From Clostridia bacterium (lineage in GTDB: Bacteria > Bacillota > Clostridia > UMGS1810): a DNA stretch of 64,000 nt. The stretch is taken from NCBI GenBank assembly GCA_017621495.1, contig JAGATB010000024.1, positions 1-64,000 on the forward strand, read 5' to 3'. Under the pieces are notes generated by a model. That model searched no databases, was not told the DNA's origin, and saw only the letters and a list, made by a program, of their open reading frames with translations. Positions within the stretch are counted from its first letter, which is position 1. Each line of letters begins with the position of its first letter. This document shows, in pieces, positions 15,213 through 24,762 of the stretch. Made by a program: the position numbers and the translations under genes.

Positions 15213-16514
15213 ATGAAACATTCTGTTTGGTCTGATACAATAATTATGCCCGAATTTGAAAAATTAATCGGTGACAAAAAAACCGATGTGCTGATAATTG
15301 GCGGAGGGGTGTGCGGTATTCTGTGTGCGTATTACTTGAAGCAAGCCGGGGTGGACTGCATTTTGGCAGAAGGCAGCAGGATTGCCTCAGGCATTACCAA
15401 GAATACCACAGCTAAAATAACCTTGCAGCACGGGCTGATTTATGACAAGCTCATACGCACCTTCAGCAAAGAGGAAGCACAGATGTACCTGCTTGCCAAT
15501 CAAAATGCACTCATGGAATATGAAAAGCTATGTAAAAACATAGACTGTGATTTTGAGAAGAAAAGTGCCTACACCTACTCCATGACAGACAGAGAAAAAG
15601 TCGAGAAAGAAGTGGATGCGGTAAACTCTCTGGGCTACAAGGCACACTTTGCACAGGAAACGGAGCTGCCATTCAAAACTCAGGGTGCCGTTCAGTTTGA
15701 CAATCAGGCTCAGTTTAATCCTCTCAAATTTATTGCAGAGATTGCTAAAGACTTAAATATATACGAAAACACCTTCATCAGGGACATAACCCCTACTGCT
15801 GCCATATCGGACACAGGCAAAATAACGGCTGAAAAAATCATAGTTGCTACGCATTTCCCGTTTATCAACAAACACGGCAGTTACTTTCTGAAGCTATATC
15901 AGCACCGCTCATATGTATCGGCTTTTGAAAGTCCGGTAGAGCTCAAGGGCATGTATGTGGACGAGGATTTAAAGGGTCTTTCGTTTCGCTCATATGATAA
16001 CCTGCTGCTTATAGGGGGCGGAAGCCACCGAACCGGAAAGCAGGGCGGCAACTGGAGGGATATTGACGATTTCGCCAAAGAATACTGCCCGAACATCATG
16101 CTTAAATATCAGTGGGCTACTCAGGACTGCATGAGTCTGGACGGCGTACCCTACATCGGTCAGTACTCCAAGCGTACGCCAAATCTGTATGTGGCTACAG
16201 GGTTTAACAAGTGGGGCTTCACCTCGGCGATGGCTGCGGCAATCATACTTTGCGACATGGTTCAAGGTGTACAAAACGATTTGGCGGAGGTGTTTTCGCC
16301 TCAGAGAAGCATGATAAAGCCTCAGCTTTTGGTAAACGGATTGGAAGCCACGGTCAATCTGCTCACTCCCACAGCCAAGCGATGCCCGCACCTCGGCTGT
16401 GCTCTCAAATGGAACAAAGCCGAGCACACCTGGGACTGCCCCTGCCACGGGTCGAGATTTCAAAAAGACGGAACACTGATTGATAATCCGGCGACCGGGG
16501 ACGGAAATTTTTAA
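15213..16514 (+). CDS. FAD-dependent oxidoreductase with C-terminal Rieske [2Fe-2S] domain
   Basis: The protein has 433 residues. The N-terminal FAD-binding motif DVLIIGGGVCGILCAYYLKQ is followed by a DAO-type substrate domain with SGITKNTTAKITLQHG. The C-terminus carries both Rieske cluster motifs, CPHLGC and CPCHGSRF, the second Cys-His pair being complete. Family relatives (YhfW type) are cytosolic amine/sugar-acid-like oxidoreductases with unknown substrate. Usual length in the family is 420-510. The ribosome site CGGAGG precedes the ATG. It is transcribed away from the toxin-antitoxin module. Confidence 0.88.
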   Translation: MKHSVWSDTIIMPEFEKLIGDKKTDVLIIGGGVCGILCAYYLKQAGVDCILAEGSRIASGITKNTTAKITLQHGLIYDKLIRTFSKEEAQMYLLANQNALMEYEKLCKNIDCDFEKKSAYTYSMTDREKVEKEVDAVNSLGYKAHFAQETELPFKTQGAVQFDNQAQFNPLKFIAEIAKDLNIYENTFIRDITPTAAISDTGKITAEKIIVATHFPFINKHGSYFLKLYQHRSYVSAFESPVELKGMYVDEDLKGLSFRSYDNLLLIGGGSHRTGKQGGNWRDIDDFAKEYCPNIMLKYQWATQDCMSLDGVPYIGQYSKRTPNLYVATGFNKWGFTSAMAAAIILCDMVQGVQNDLAEVFSPQRSMIKPQLLVNGLEATVNLLTPTAKRCPHLGCALKWNKAEHTWDCPCHGSRFQKDGTLIDNPATGDGNF

Positions 16515-16595
16515 CATACTATTTCCTTTTTGCACATATATTTTACCAATGCAGTTTTTTTATATTCTTGACATGTGCAGGAAGGAATGATTTCG

Positions 16596-16850
16596 TTGAA
16601 GGATTATATATCCGAAAGAGCTGTTACCATAGGTCAATACATGGTGGAGCATCGCTCCACCGTGCGCAGTGCCGCGAAAAAATTCGGTGTATCAAAGAGC
16701 ACGGTTCACAAAGACATCAGCGAAAGACTTGTTAAGATAAACCCATCACTCGCCCACGAGGCAAAGAAGCTACTGGATATAAACAAAGCCGAGAGACATA
16801 TTCGAGGCGGTATAGCTACCAAAAATAAATATAAGGCAAATGCTGTGTAA
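16596..16850 (+). CDS. spoIIID: SpoIIID, mother-cell sporulation regulator
   Basis: The protein has 84 residues from a TTG start at 16596, chosen because AAGGA lies 9 nt upstream and the product then begins MKDYISERAVTIGQYM, in register with known SpoIIID. An upstream ATG (16575) would add seven residues that the family lacks. The helix-turn-helix is RSAAKKFGVSKSTVHKDISE, and the conserved basic end includes RHIRGGIATKNKYK. SpoIIID tunes sigma-E and sigma-K genes in the mother cell, so the organism has an endospore programme. Confidence 0.95.
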   Translation: MKDYISERAVTIGQYMVEHRSTVRSAAKKFGVSKSTVHKDISERLVKINPSLAHEAKKLLDINKAERHIRGGIATKNKYKANAV

Positions 16851-16854
16851 ATAC

Positions 16855-16883
16855 TTGAATTTTTTAGAACAATATGGTACAAT
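16855..16883 (+). promoter_or_regulatory. Promoter of the nucleotidyltransferase gene
   Basis: TTGAAT (16855-16860), 17 nt, TACAAT (16878-16883). It starts 5 nt after the spoIIID stop and lies 31 nt before the next ATG. Confidence 0.75.
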
Positions 16884-16914
16884 TGTTTTATAACCTAAAA
16901 TACGGAGGAAAATT

Positions 16915-17655
16915 ATGAAAGCTATTATTCTTGCAGCAGGCTACGCAACAAGGCTCTACCCACTCACAATCGACAGACCGAAGGCTCTCCTGCCCATAGC
17001 AGGCAAACCAATCCTTAATTACATAGTGGATGAAATCGCCACCATAAGTGAGATTGACGAGCTCATCATAGTAAGCAATACCAAATTCTATAAGAATTTC
17101 TGCGACTGGAAGGACACCTACTCCACCAGATTATCTGTAACCGTGCTTGACGATAAAACCACAGATGATACCAACAAGCTGGGTGCTGTAGGCGACATAG
17201 GCTTTGCCATAGACACGCTCGGTTTAGATGACGACCTGCTGATAATGGCAGGCGACAACATATTCACATTCCCATTAAAGGACTACCACGAAGCATATAA
17301 GGTTCAGGGCAAAGATATGATACTGGTAAAAGAAATGGAATCCGACGAGGACCTGACTCGTATGGCAAATGTGGTAACCGATGAAAACGGCATCGTAATT
17401 GATTTGGTGGAAAAGCCGCCCGTACCCGTGAGCAAGACTGCAGCTTTTGCATCATACATATATCGCAGAGACACCGTACCGCTTATCAAGAAGTATCTGG
17501 CAGAGGGCAATAACCCCGATGCACCGGGCTTCTTCCCCGCTTGGCTTCACAAGATAAAGCCGGTGTATGCGTATGCATTTGAGGGCGAGTGCTATGACAT
17601 AGGCACCCCCAAGGCATATGAAGAAGTAAACAAAATTTTTCAAATCAATCCGTAA
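16915..17655 (+). CDS. Sugar-phosphate nucleotidyltransferase (NDP-sugar pyrophosphorylase-like)
   Basis: The protein has 246 residues. The N-terminal signature MKAIILAAGYATRLYPLT with RPKALLPIAGKPILN is that of NTP:sugar-1-phosphate transferases. The metal-binding GDNIFTF and the EKPPVPVSK substrate loop are present. It lacks the C-terminal left-handed beta-helix of GlmU/GlgC, so the product sugar is unclear. It forms the 3' end of a convergent pair, overlapping the HAD gene by 16 nt. Confidence 0.85.
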   Translation: MKAIILAAGYATRLYPLTIDRPKALLPIAGKPILNYIVDEIATISEIDELIIVSNTKFYKNFCDWKDTYSTRLSVTVLDDKTTDDTNKLGAVGDIGFAIDTLGLDDDLLIMAGDNIFTFPLKDYHEAYKVQGKDMILVKEMESDEDLTRMANVVTDENGIVIDLVEKPPVPVSKTAAFASYIYRRDTVPLIKKYLAEGNNPDAPGFFPAWLHKIKPVYAYAFEGECYDIGTPKAYEEVNKIFQINP

Positions 17656-18431
17656 TGCACAAGTGCCTTGTATATGCCCTCATTTTTGACAGTATCGGTC
17701 ACGTATTCACATACTTTGTCCAATACATCTGCGTGATACTCCATAGCTACGCCATGACCTGCGAAATCAAGCAGTTCGTAATCATTGGTGCCGTCACCAA
17801 AGGCATATATATTTTCCGGATTTATGTCAAAATACTCTGCCAGGCGCCGTGCACCCACGGACTTGTTGATCCATGTGGGCTGCACATCTGCAGATAGATA
17901 TTTGCGGTGCATGGCAAATGTAAACTTGTCTTTAAACATTTCGCTCAAATGCCGGTGCTCGTCCAAGCTGCTGTAAACCACAAGCAGTTTGGATATATCC
18001 GGCAATTCACCTTCATTCAGATTTTGAAACACATCGGCAGATATGTTGAAATTATCTATCATCGCCTTAAATATAGGTTCATTTACATCCTTAGCATAGC
18101 ATTTGCGCTGATTTTCCATAGAATAAAACAGACCCATGTTCTCAAATGCATCTACAAGCTCCTTCACATCATCAGTGGGTATGAAATTCTGATATATTTC
18201 CATGCCGTCAGCCTCGGCGTATGAGCCGTTTGACACCACATATCCGCCGAAATCCACACCCACATCGGGTATATAGCACAGCGACCTGCCTGTGGCGAGC
18301 ACACTCAAATAGCCATTTTGTCTGAGACGTGATATGGCTTCCTTGGTAGCATGTGTGGGATAGTATATGCCCTCTGTTTCGTCAGCTAAGGTGCCGTCAT
18401 AGTCGAAAAAAACTATTCCTTTATAATTCAT
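17640..18431 (-). CDS. Cof-type HAD-superfamily phosphatase
   Basis: The protein has 263 residues. Motif I FFDYDGTLADE, motif II LATGRS, motif III with K of NKSVGARRLAEYF and motif IV FGDGTNDYELLDFAG are all present, as in the Cof/YidA class with a C2 cap. These enzymes remove phosphate from sugar phosphates or cofactors; the exact substrate cannot be read. It is convergent with the nucleotidyltransferase and separated from rnpB by a terminator. Confidence 0.88.
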   Translation of the reverse strand: MNYKGIVFFDYDGTLADETEGIYYPTHATKEAISRLRQNGYLSVLATGRSLCYIPDVGVDFGGYVVSNGSYAEADGMEIYQNFIPTDDVKELVDAFENMGLFYSMENQRKCYAKDVNEPIFKAMIDNFNISADVFQNLNEGELPDISKLLVVYSSLDEHRHLSEMFKDKFTFAMHRKYLSADVQPTWINKSVGARRLAEYFDINPENIYAFGDGTNDYELLDFAGHGVAMEYHADVLDKVCEYVTDTVKNEGIYKALVHYGLI

Positions 18432-18475
18432 GTTGGTCTCCTTTTTATTCCTTTATAAACATAGCATTCGCACAC

Positions 18476-18499
18476 AAAAACCTCCCTGTTTGGGAGGCT
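18476..18499 (-). terminator. Terminator of rnpB
   Basis: A CCTCCC/GGGAGG stem (18481-18486/18492-18497) is followed on the minus strand by a T-run from 18480 to 18476. It sits just beyond the 3' end of the RNase P RNA. Confidence 0.85.
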
Positions 18500-18503
18500 T
18501 TTA

Positions 18504-18853
18504 TGGTGAGTAAATCTATAAGCCGAGTTCTGTATTTGACAGTTATCTATCTACGATGTACATTTCTGCACACCTCCAGCCACCTTGGGGAGACGCCGAG
18601 CAAGCTTAACCTCCCATATACGGTGTTGCATCAGGTGGGGTTTACACGGCCCCACGGTCTCCCGTGAGCCGGTGAGCTCTTACCTCGCCTTTTCACCCTT
18701 ACCATGCGGATGCATGGCGGTATATCTTTCTGTTGCACTTTCCTTAGAGTCGCCTCCACCGGGAGTTACCCGGCACCCTGCTCTGTGATGCTCGGACTTT
18801 CCTCGTGCGGAGCCTTTCGGCTTCCGCCCGCAACTGTCTGGTCTACTCACATG
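18504..18853 (-). ncRNA. rnpB: RNase P RNA, bacterial class A
   Basis: On the minus strand the conserved 5' block CGAGGAAAGTCCGAGCAT, the middle block GGTGCCGGGTAA and the 3' end ACAGAACTCGGCTTATAG are present in order. Terminal helix P1 forms between GTGAGTAGA at the 5' end and the TTTACTCAC end. Ends are approximate to a few bases. Several chance reading frames in this interval are shadows. Confidence 0.95.
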
Positions 18854-18926
18854 AATGCACTGCATCCGAAACGGCACACATGCCGTTCCCTACAGGAAAT
18901 GATTATATCAAAAATAATTCAATTTG

Positions 18927-19724
18927 TCAAACAGAATATGATTTTATCATATTAGTATTAGCCCTTGACTTGATAACCTCCAGCTCCGGAAGCTTGCGTG
19001 CAAACCATGATTCAAACAAATCCATGGCTATGTGCTCGCTGTCAAAGTGCATAATATCCACTATATTCATGCCGTTTTCACGGGCGTCGCGGTAGGCATT
19101 GTACTTGACGTCCCCGGTTATGAGGGTATCGCACCCTGCAGCTATGCAGGTATCTATGATGCCGGCTCCGCCGCCTGTATTAACGGCAAGCTTAGTTACC
19201 TTATCATCCGGTGAACCGGTATAACGCAGACCGTCTGCACCGAATACGGATATTACCCTATCCATAAGCTCCTTCAAAGTCAGGCTTTCCTTCAAAGTAC
19301 AAATTCTGCCGTAGCCGTGTACTCCCCTATCGTCCTCGCCTTCCGGCTCGGCAACCGTGGTATCCTCCATACCCAGAAGTGAAGCCATGAGGTCATTAAG
19401 CCCACCGGGAGCTGTGTCCAGATTGGTATGGGCAGCATAGTGTGATATGCCGTTTGATATCATAAGCCGTATGGCACTCTGCTCCGGATTGGACTCCGTA
19501 AGCCGGTTGGTCTTATGAAACATAAGCGGATGATGACTTACGATAAGGTTAGCACCGCATGCTATAGCCTCTCTCACTACACCGATATCCACATCGCAGG
19601 TAGCCAGTACCTTGGTAACATCGGCAGCTTCATCACCTATAAGGAGTCCTACATTGTCACCGTCAAAGGCATACTCGGTAGGGAACTCCGCCTCAAAAAT
19701 TTTTATAATATCCTTAATAATCAT
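18927..19724 (-). CDS. Nif3-like dinuclear metal centre protein (YqfO/YbgI family)
   Basis: The protein has 265 residues. The metal-binding motif NLIVSHHPLMFHKTN is near residue 60, AAHTNLDTAPGGLND follows, and the C-terminal DIMHFDSEHIAMDLFE supplies further ligands. The family forms hexameric rings with two metal ions; some are GTP cyclohydrolase I-like in fold and the cellular role is unsettled. In Firmicutes it normally lies beside trmK. Here two unrelated genes (stalk-domain protein, DinD) separate them. Confidence 0.92.
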   Translation of the reverse strand: MIIKDIIKIFEAEFPTEYAFDGDNVGLLIGDEAADVTKVLATCDVDIGVVREAIACGANLIVSHHPLMFHKTNRLTESNPEQSAIRLMISNGISHYAAHTNLDTAPGGLNDLMASLLGMEDTTVAEPEGEDDRGVHGYGRICTLKESLTLKELMDRVISVFGADGLRYTGSPDDKVTKLAVNTGGGAGIIDTCIAAGCDTLITGDVKYNAYRDARENGMNIVDIMHFDSEHIAMDLFESWFARKLPELEVIKSRANTNMIKSYSV

Positions 19725-19736
19725 AGTCTACCCCGC

Positions 19737-20888
19737 TTATTCATAATCATACTCGTCCAAATCCACTGTATACTGCATTGTAGTTGCTCCGTGAGGTCCG
19801 GCAAAAGGTGTCACAGTGTGTTTAACCGTATTCGTACCGTATTCAGCATCTGCTTCATCAAACCAAAATTTAATCTCACGGTCTCCGTATTCACTTAAAA
19901 ATCCATCTGTCACAAAGCCGCCTTGCTTGTTTATATAAACAAACAAGAGACCCTTTGTTTCATGCTCTGCCATCAAAGCTGTATAGCTGTCGTTTTCTAT
20001 CTTTTGGCGGATATTGCATTCCGTCTCAAAATATGCCATTGCTTCGTCATGAGTTTTTTGAGGATTTTTGAATGTCTTTATCATGCTCCTTACTAATTCT
20101 GCATCTTCAACAAATATCAGGGCATCGTTGCGGTTATTGGGGTTTGCAACGCAAAGACCTATCTTGACCTGCTGTCCGTGATTATCAAAATACAAGGGTT
20201 TAATATTGTATATGGATGCACCTGTGCCGGGGCTGTAGGTGTACATACCTGTAAACTCACCTTCCGGCATAGCTGCAAACTCGCTTCTGCCGCAGAAATC
20301 ATCGGCAAAGGTATATATTACATTATCCTTAAATCGGTGATAAACCCTCGAAATACCCAAAATCTTATCTTCATTTTTGATGTATGAATCGTAGCATATC
20401 TTTCTATCCTCAGGATACCATACGCTTCTGCCCAGATATTGCGAATATCCGTAATCTGCATTCGGGCTGTCGGCAGTGTCTCCCAAATCTTCAAGACAAA
20501 TCGCTGTCCTGCCGCCGATGTTGTATCCTTTAATCAAAATCCCGTTGTAGTACACTTTAATGTCCGTCTTATAGATACTTCCCAGGATTTCACCTACTTT
20601 ACCTCTCGGTATCTCCTTGCTGTCCTCATTACCGGGGGTGAAATATGAGATGACCTTCAAAGTCCTGATTTCATCGTTGTATTCCACATTAAAACCGTAG
20701 CCATCCAAATCTTCGGCGATTACCACAGTCCTGCCGCCTATATTATAACTGTCGATTGGTTTTCCGTTTACATAGGCAAGAATATCGGTGGAATAAATAT
20801 AACCTTCGGTACCTTCCGCTGCAAAAGATGCTTGTACAAAAGTACTGCACATCAGCGTTATCAGTATAATAGAAATGATTTTTTTCAT
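19737..20888 (-). CDS. Secreted protein with two stalk/copper amine oxidase-like repeats
   Basis: The protein has 383 residues with a clear signal peptide (MKKIISIILITLMCSTFVQ, cleavage after the ASFAA segment). Two related repeats follow: STDILAYVNGKPIDSYNIGG plus RTVVIAEDL, and KTDIKVYYNGILIKGYNIGG plus RTAICLEDL. Such stalk domains are found on exported clostridial proteins. The C-terminal 200 residues are beta-rich and unassigned. The role is unknown, probably at the cell surface. Confidence 0.75.
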   Translation of the reverse strand: MKKIISIILITLMCSTFVQASFAAEGTEGYIYSTDILAYVNGKPIDSYNIGGRTVVIAEDLDGYGFNVEYNDEIRTLKVISYFTPGNEDSKEIPRGKVGEILGSIYKTDIKVYYNGILIKGYNIGGRTAICLEDLGDTADSPNADYGYSQYLGRSVWYPEDRKICYDSYIKNEDKILGISRVYHRFKDNVIYTFADDFCGRSEFAAMPEGEFTGMYTYSPGTGASIYNIKPLYFDNHGQQVKIGLCVANPNNRNDALIFVEDAELVRSMIKTFKNPQKTHDEAMAYFETECNIRQKIENDSYTALMAEHETKGLLFVYINKQGGFVTDGFLSEYGDREIKFWFDEADAEYGTNTVKHTVTPFAGPHGATTMQYTVDLDEYDYE

Positions 20889-20972
20889 ATATATCCCTCC
20901 TCGTGAATTTCTTTATTAATATTATATCATTTAACATAGATAATTACAAGATTTTATCGACTTTTAAAATTG

Positions 20973-21833
20973 TTATTCATCAAGCATCAAGGTTCCTTCT
21001 TTTGATTTCTTCCTTAGTCTTTGCATCTGCTCTTTTTCAATTTGAGCAATACTCTTTTCAGGCGTTGGCAAATCTTCAGGCATTGTTCCGCCAATTTCTT
21101 CAATTGCCTTTCTGACTTCTCTGCCAACTGTATTATGAACTTTTGTGGCAGTTTCTGCATTATCAATTTTATCTTTTCTCAATTTTTCTTCTGTTTGTGA
21201 AATTCTGAAAAGATTGGCAATAAGTTCTGTACTTCCCATATAATCGAGAATTTTCTGACCAACCGCAAGTCCTTTTCTTTGATGAATATCTTCAACATCA
21301 AGTCCTCCATAAAGTCCCATGTAACCTGCATTTTGGAAAATTGCAAATTCTTCATTTGTTATAACTCCGGCATTTCTTGCAGTTTCCGCAAGAAGCTGAT
21401 TCCATTGTTTTATATCACCGCGGACAACCAATCTTCTACTGTCTTCATCAAGCTGATTAAACCTGTCTGCAACTTCCTGTCTGTATGTCTGTATAGCAAA
21501 GTATGTTTGTCCAAGTGCAATAACTTCTTTTCTCGGATCGCCGTTCTGAACAATTAAATAACAAGCATATCTTGTAAGTTCATAATCCAAGACCGGTTTT
21601 TCGGTTGCACCTGCTTTTACGATTTTCCTGACCTCGGGAAAATCGCATATAATGTCGTGTCCGCTATTTTCACAAGCAATCATTGCACGCTTTATAACCT
21701 TATGAAAATTTTCCCATTTGTTATAATCTAAAACAGTAGCCAACTCTCTTGCAAACCAATATTCTGTTCCATCTTGTTTTACATGCTTAATATCTTCAAA
21801 GAATTTATATTCTTTTGCAATCAAATTGCTCAT
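20973..21833 (-). CDS. DinD-like DNA-damage-inducible protein
   Basis: The protein has 286 residues. It begins with a BRO-N/Bro-like domain: YWFARELATVLDYNKWENF, then HKVIKRAMIAC, with the DinD blocks YGGLDVEDIHQRKGL and AETATKVHNTVGREVRKAIE. E. coli DinD inhibits RecA-mediated strand exchange; here function is inferred from family. It stands alone between a stalk-domain gene and trmK. No LexA-like box was recognized upstream. Confidence 0.85.
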   Translation of the reverse strand: MSNLIAKEYKFFEDIKHVKQDGTEYWFARELATVLDYNKWENFHKVIKRAMIACENSGHDIICDFPEVRKIVKAGATEKPVLDYELTRYACYLIVQNGDPRKEVIALGQTYFAIQTYRQEVADRFNQLDEDSRRLVVRGDIKQWNQLLAETARNAGVITNEEFAIFQNAGYMGLYGGLDVEDIHQRKGLAVGQKILDYMGSTELIANLFRISQTEEKLRKDKIDNAETATKVHNTVGREVRKAIEEIGGTMPEDLPTPEKSIAQIEKEQMQRLRKKSKEGTLMLDE

Positions 21834-21981
21834 TATTTATTCCTCTTTTCTTAATTGTTTTTCATTTTTATCCATCATTCGACACATTTCTTACTCGTGT
21901 CAAGTCAGGAACAAAAAATTATTTGTTAAATTTATATATCCGATCTAAAATCTCATTACATTTCATACCATTTATACTAAA

Positions 21982-22026
21982 ACAATATCCTACAATTTGT
22001 ATTATATACAAATCGCAGGATATTGT
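21982..22026. repeat. 45-bp near-perfect dyad, possible terminator
   Basis: Arms of 21 nt (ACAATATCCT..ATTTGTAT and ATACAAAT..AGGATATTGT) surround a 3-nt centre with only a 3-nt mismatch patch. It lies downstream of trmK and upstream of the DinD-like gene in a 224-nt gap. On the minus strand it is followed by TTTTAG, a weak T-run. An operator for the DinD-like gene is the alternative. Confidence 0.55.
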
Positions 22027-22058
22027 CAACATATTATTTTCAACACAATACTATGCAT

Positions 22059-22724
22059 TTACCACATTTTCAGTTCTCTTTCAAGAGATAAAATTTTATC
22101 TGTATCATCATTTGATGATTTCTTGTATCCGGATATTATTTTATTTAAAATTCCGGTATGCTTATCTCTGTAGGCATCGAAGCACTCCGGTGAATTTCGG
22201 CGGATATTCCTGCCTATGGTTATATCCTCCGGAGTGGGAGTATACTTCAGGCCTGCACGGGCTAATATTATGTTGTACACTTTATTGCCCTCAACGGCAA
22301 GGTACTCATCTGTTACGGCATTGCCGGATGAATACAGATACTCTCTGAGTTCCTTTTGCGCAAGCATCGGCTGCAAAATCAGGAGAGTGCCTTCTTTTAA
22401 CACATCGGGGTGTGCACTGAGGATGTTTTGGATAAGCAAGCCGCCCATACCGGCTATTACGATTACATCGGCTTCACCTGGTGACAATCCTGCTATACCG
22501 TCCGACAGCCGCAGCTCCACCCTGTCTGCTACGCCGTATTTATCTACGGTATCCCGTGCACGGTCGAGGGGACCTTGATTTACATCCATGGCAAATGCCC
22601 TCGGCGATATGCCGCTAAGCAGGCAGTATGTGGGCAGATATGCATGGTCTGTGCCTATATCTGCCACAACAGAGCCCTTAGGTATAAGTTCTGAAATTTT
22701 CTTTAGTCTGGGGGTTAATTCCAT
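22059..22724 (-). CDS. trmK: tRNA (adenine-22-N1)-methyltransferase TrmK
   Basis: The protein has 221 residues. LTPRLKKISELIPKGSVVAD then IGTDHAYLPTYC is the SAM-binding motif, and DVIVIAGMGGLLIQNIL the NPPY-like region of this family. It makes m1A22 in tRNA. The start overlaps the pgi stop by one base. Length (about 220-235) is normal. Confidence 0.93.
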   Translation of the reverse strand: MELTPRLKKISELIPKGSVVADIGTDHAYLPTYCLLSGISPRAFAMDVNQGPLDRARDTVDKYGVADRVELRLSDGIAGLSPGEADVIVIAGMGGLLIQNILSAHPDVLKEGTLLILQPMLAQKELREYLYSSGNAVTDEYLAVEGNKVYNIILARAGLKYTPTPEDITIGRNIRRNSPECFDAYRDKHTGILNKIISGYKKSSNDDTDKILSLERELKMW

Positions 22725-24055
22725 TATAATCTCTTTTCAAGCTCTTCCTTCTCTGACTCGTAGCCGGGCTTACCGAGAAGCGCAAACATATTCTTCTTGT
22801 ATGCTTCAACACCGGGCTGGTTAAAGGGGTTAACACCCAATATATAACCGCTGACACCACAAGCTTTTTCAAAGAAGTAAACCATAGCTCCGAAGTTGTA
22901 TGCATCAAGCTTGGGAATATTGATTACCAGATTGGGTACATTGCCGTCTGTATGAGCCAAAAGTGTGCCCTGGAATGCTTTGGTATTTACAAAGTCTACA
23001 CTCTTGCCTGCAAGGAAGTTGAGCTTATCTACATTAGCTTCATCATAGGGAATCTCCACATCGCTTACGGGTGAATCCACCTTGAGCACGGTTTCAAACA
23101 TAAGTCTGGTACCGTCCTGGATGTACTGACCCATAGAATGAAGGTCTGTGGAGAAGCTGCAGGATGCAGGGAAAATACCCCTGTTGTCCTTACCTTCACT
23201 CTCACCGTAGAGCTGTTTCCACCACTCGGAGAAGTAGATGAGTGCAGGCTCATAGTTTACCATGATTTCCACACTCTTGCCCTTGCGGTTGAGAATGTTT
23301 CTCACTGCAGCATATTTGTAGCAGTCGTTATCATCAAAGGGCTTCTTGTACTCTACCATAGCATCGTATGCACCCTGCATCATGGCATCTATATCTATAC
23401 CTGCAGCCGCAATCGGAAGAAGTCCTACTGCTGTAAGCACAGAAAATCTGCCGCCTACATCGTCCGGAATAACGAAAGTCTCATAGCCCTCCTTATCGGA
23501 GAACTCCTTAAGTGCGCCCCTTGCTTTATCGGTTGTAGCGTAAATTCTCGCCTTTGCTTCAGCTTCGCCGTACTTTTCAATAAGAAGTGAACGGAGCATC
23601 CTGAAAGCAATCGCCGGCTCTGTGGTAGTACCGGACTTGGATATGATATTAACGGAGAAGTCCTTATCCTTTAAATATGACATAAGGTCCGAAAGATATG
23701 CGGAGCTTATGGAGTTACCTGCAAATAAAATCTGAGGTGTCTTGCGGTCTGTTCTTAAATTATAGAAGCTGTCTGTGAGCATCTCGATAGCTGCTCTGGC
23801 ACCGAGATATGAACCGCCTATACCTACAACTACCAGGACCTCAGAATCTGAGCAGATTTTGTCTGCGCACTTTTTGATTCTGGCGAATTCCTCTTTATCG
23901 TAGTTTGCAGGGAGGTCTACCCAACCCAAAAAGTCATTACCTGCGCCTGTACCCTCTGTAAGAGTCTTTGCCGCATTCTCGGTAATAGACTTCATATTCT
24001 CAATTTCTTCAGCAGAGATGAAGCCTGCTGCCTTTGAATAATCAAAACTAATCAT
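22724..24055 (-). CDS. pgi: Glucose-6-phosphate isomerase
   Basis: The protein has 443 residues, a typical Firmicute length. It interconverts glucose-6-P and fructose-6-P. Visible family blocks are [37 protein letters not shown] (phosphosugar-binding SIS domain), [17 protein letters not shown] and [16 protein letters not shown]. The catalytic glutamate region [20 protein letters not shown] is intact. AGGAGG precedes the ATG. It is followed immediately by trmK. Confidence 0.97.
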   Translation of the reverse strand: MISFDYSKAAGFISAEEIENMKSITENAAKTLTEGTGAGNDFLGWVDLPANYDKEEFARIKKCADKICSDSEVLVVVGIGGSYLGARAAIEMLTDSFYNLRTDRKTPQILFAGNSISSAYLSDLMSYLKDKDFSVNIISKSGTTTEPAIAFRMLRSLLIEKYGEAEAKARIYATTDKARGALKEFSDKEGYETFVIPDDVGGRFSVLTAVGLLPIAAAGIDIDAMMQGAYDAMVEYKKPFDDNDCYKYAAVRNILNRKGKSVEIMVNYEPALIYFSEWWKQLYGESEGKDNRGIFPASCSFSTDLHSMGQYIQDGTRLMFETVLKVDSPVSDVEIPYDEANVDKLNFLAGKSVDFVNTKAFQGTLLAHTDGNVPNLVINIPKLDAYNFGAMVYFFEKACGVSGYILGVNPFNQPGVEAYKKNMFALLGKPGYESEKEELEKRL

Positions 24056-24138
24056 TGTTTATGCCTCCTGTATCAAAGTATAAATACATTTTACAATATT
24101 CTGGGAATTTTTTCAACTGTAATTTGCACAAAAATGCA

Positions 24139-24762
24139 CTATTTTTTAAAGTTTAATTTGGATTCTGTACCGTTTAGCAGTCTTTGAATGTTTGAACGAT
24201 GCTTAAACAGTGCCAATGCACCGATAGCAACAGAAACCGCCGCAAGTACGAAATTGCCCCAATGGAATATGATGATAAGCACCGGGAACAATACAGCACC
24301 TATGCAAGAACCGAGAGATACGTATTTGGTAGTAAGCATTACAGTGATGCAGATTACAAACACTGTGAGCCCTATACGCCAGTCCAGCATAAACATAACC
24401 GCCGTAGTAGTCATGATACCCTTGCCGCCTTTGAAGCCGAAATACACAGGATATACATGACCCAGCATTACTGCCAGTGCACTGAAGCACACGGGGGCAT
24501 TGCTGTCTGCGCCGAATAAAACCGACACCATACGTGCGGCAAGTATTGCCAATACACCCTTGAGACCGTCAAAGAGAGCAACCATAGCCGCTGCCTTCTT
24601 GCCCATAACTCTTAAGGTATTGGTAGCACCGGCGTTGCCGCTGCCTTCTTTTCTGATATCCTTGCCGCTTAGAGCAGAAATTATAATTGCCGTGTTCACA
24701 CTACCCAGAAGATAAGCTATAACCGCACTGACAATAACCGAAATCAACTGCATATCAATCAT
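24139..24762 (-). CDS. plsY: Glycerol-3-phosphate acyltransferase PlsY
   Basis: The protein has about 204-207 residues with five hydrophobic segments. Motifs seen are YLLGSVNTAIIIS, SGNAGATNTLRVMGKKAA (phosphate-binding loop), GHVYPVYFGFKGGKGIMT and a C-terminal LALFKHRSNIQRLL. It transfers acyl from acyl-phosphate to glycerol-3-P at the membrane, the first step of phospholipid synthesis. Start may be ATG 24762 or 24753; both follow GAGGAAAGG. It overlaps der by 8 nt, a conserved clostridial pairing. Confidence 0.95.
   Translation of the reverse strand: MIDMQLISVIVSAVIAYLLGSVNTAIIISALSGKDIRKEGSGNAGATNTLRVMGKKAAAMVALFDGLKGVLAILAARMVSVLFGADSNAPVCFSALAVMLGHVYPVYFGFKGGKGIMTTTAVMFMLDWRIGLTVFVICITVMLTTKYVSLGSCIGAVLFPVLIIIFHWGNFVLAAVSVAIGALALFKHRSNIQRLLNGTESKLNFKK

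Noticed and set aside
18585-18955. Overlapping reading frames on both strands
   Set aside because: They lie within the RNase P RNA, whose conserved blocks and terminal helix explain the sequence.
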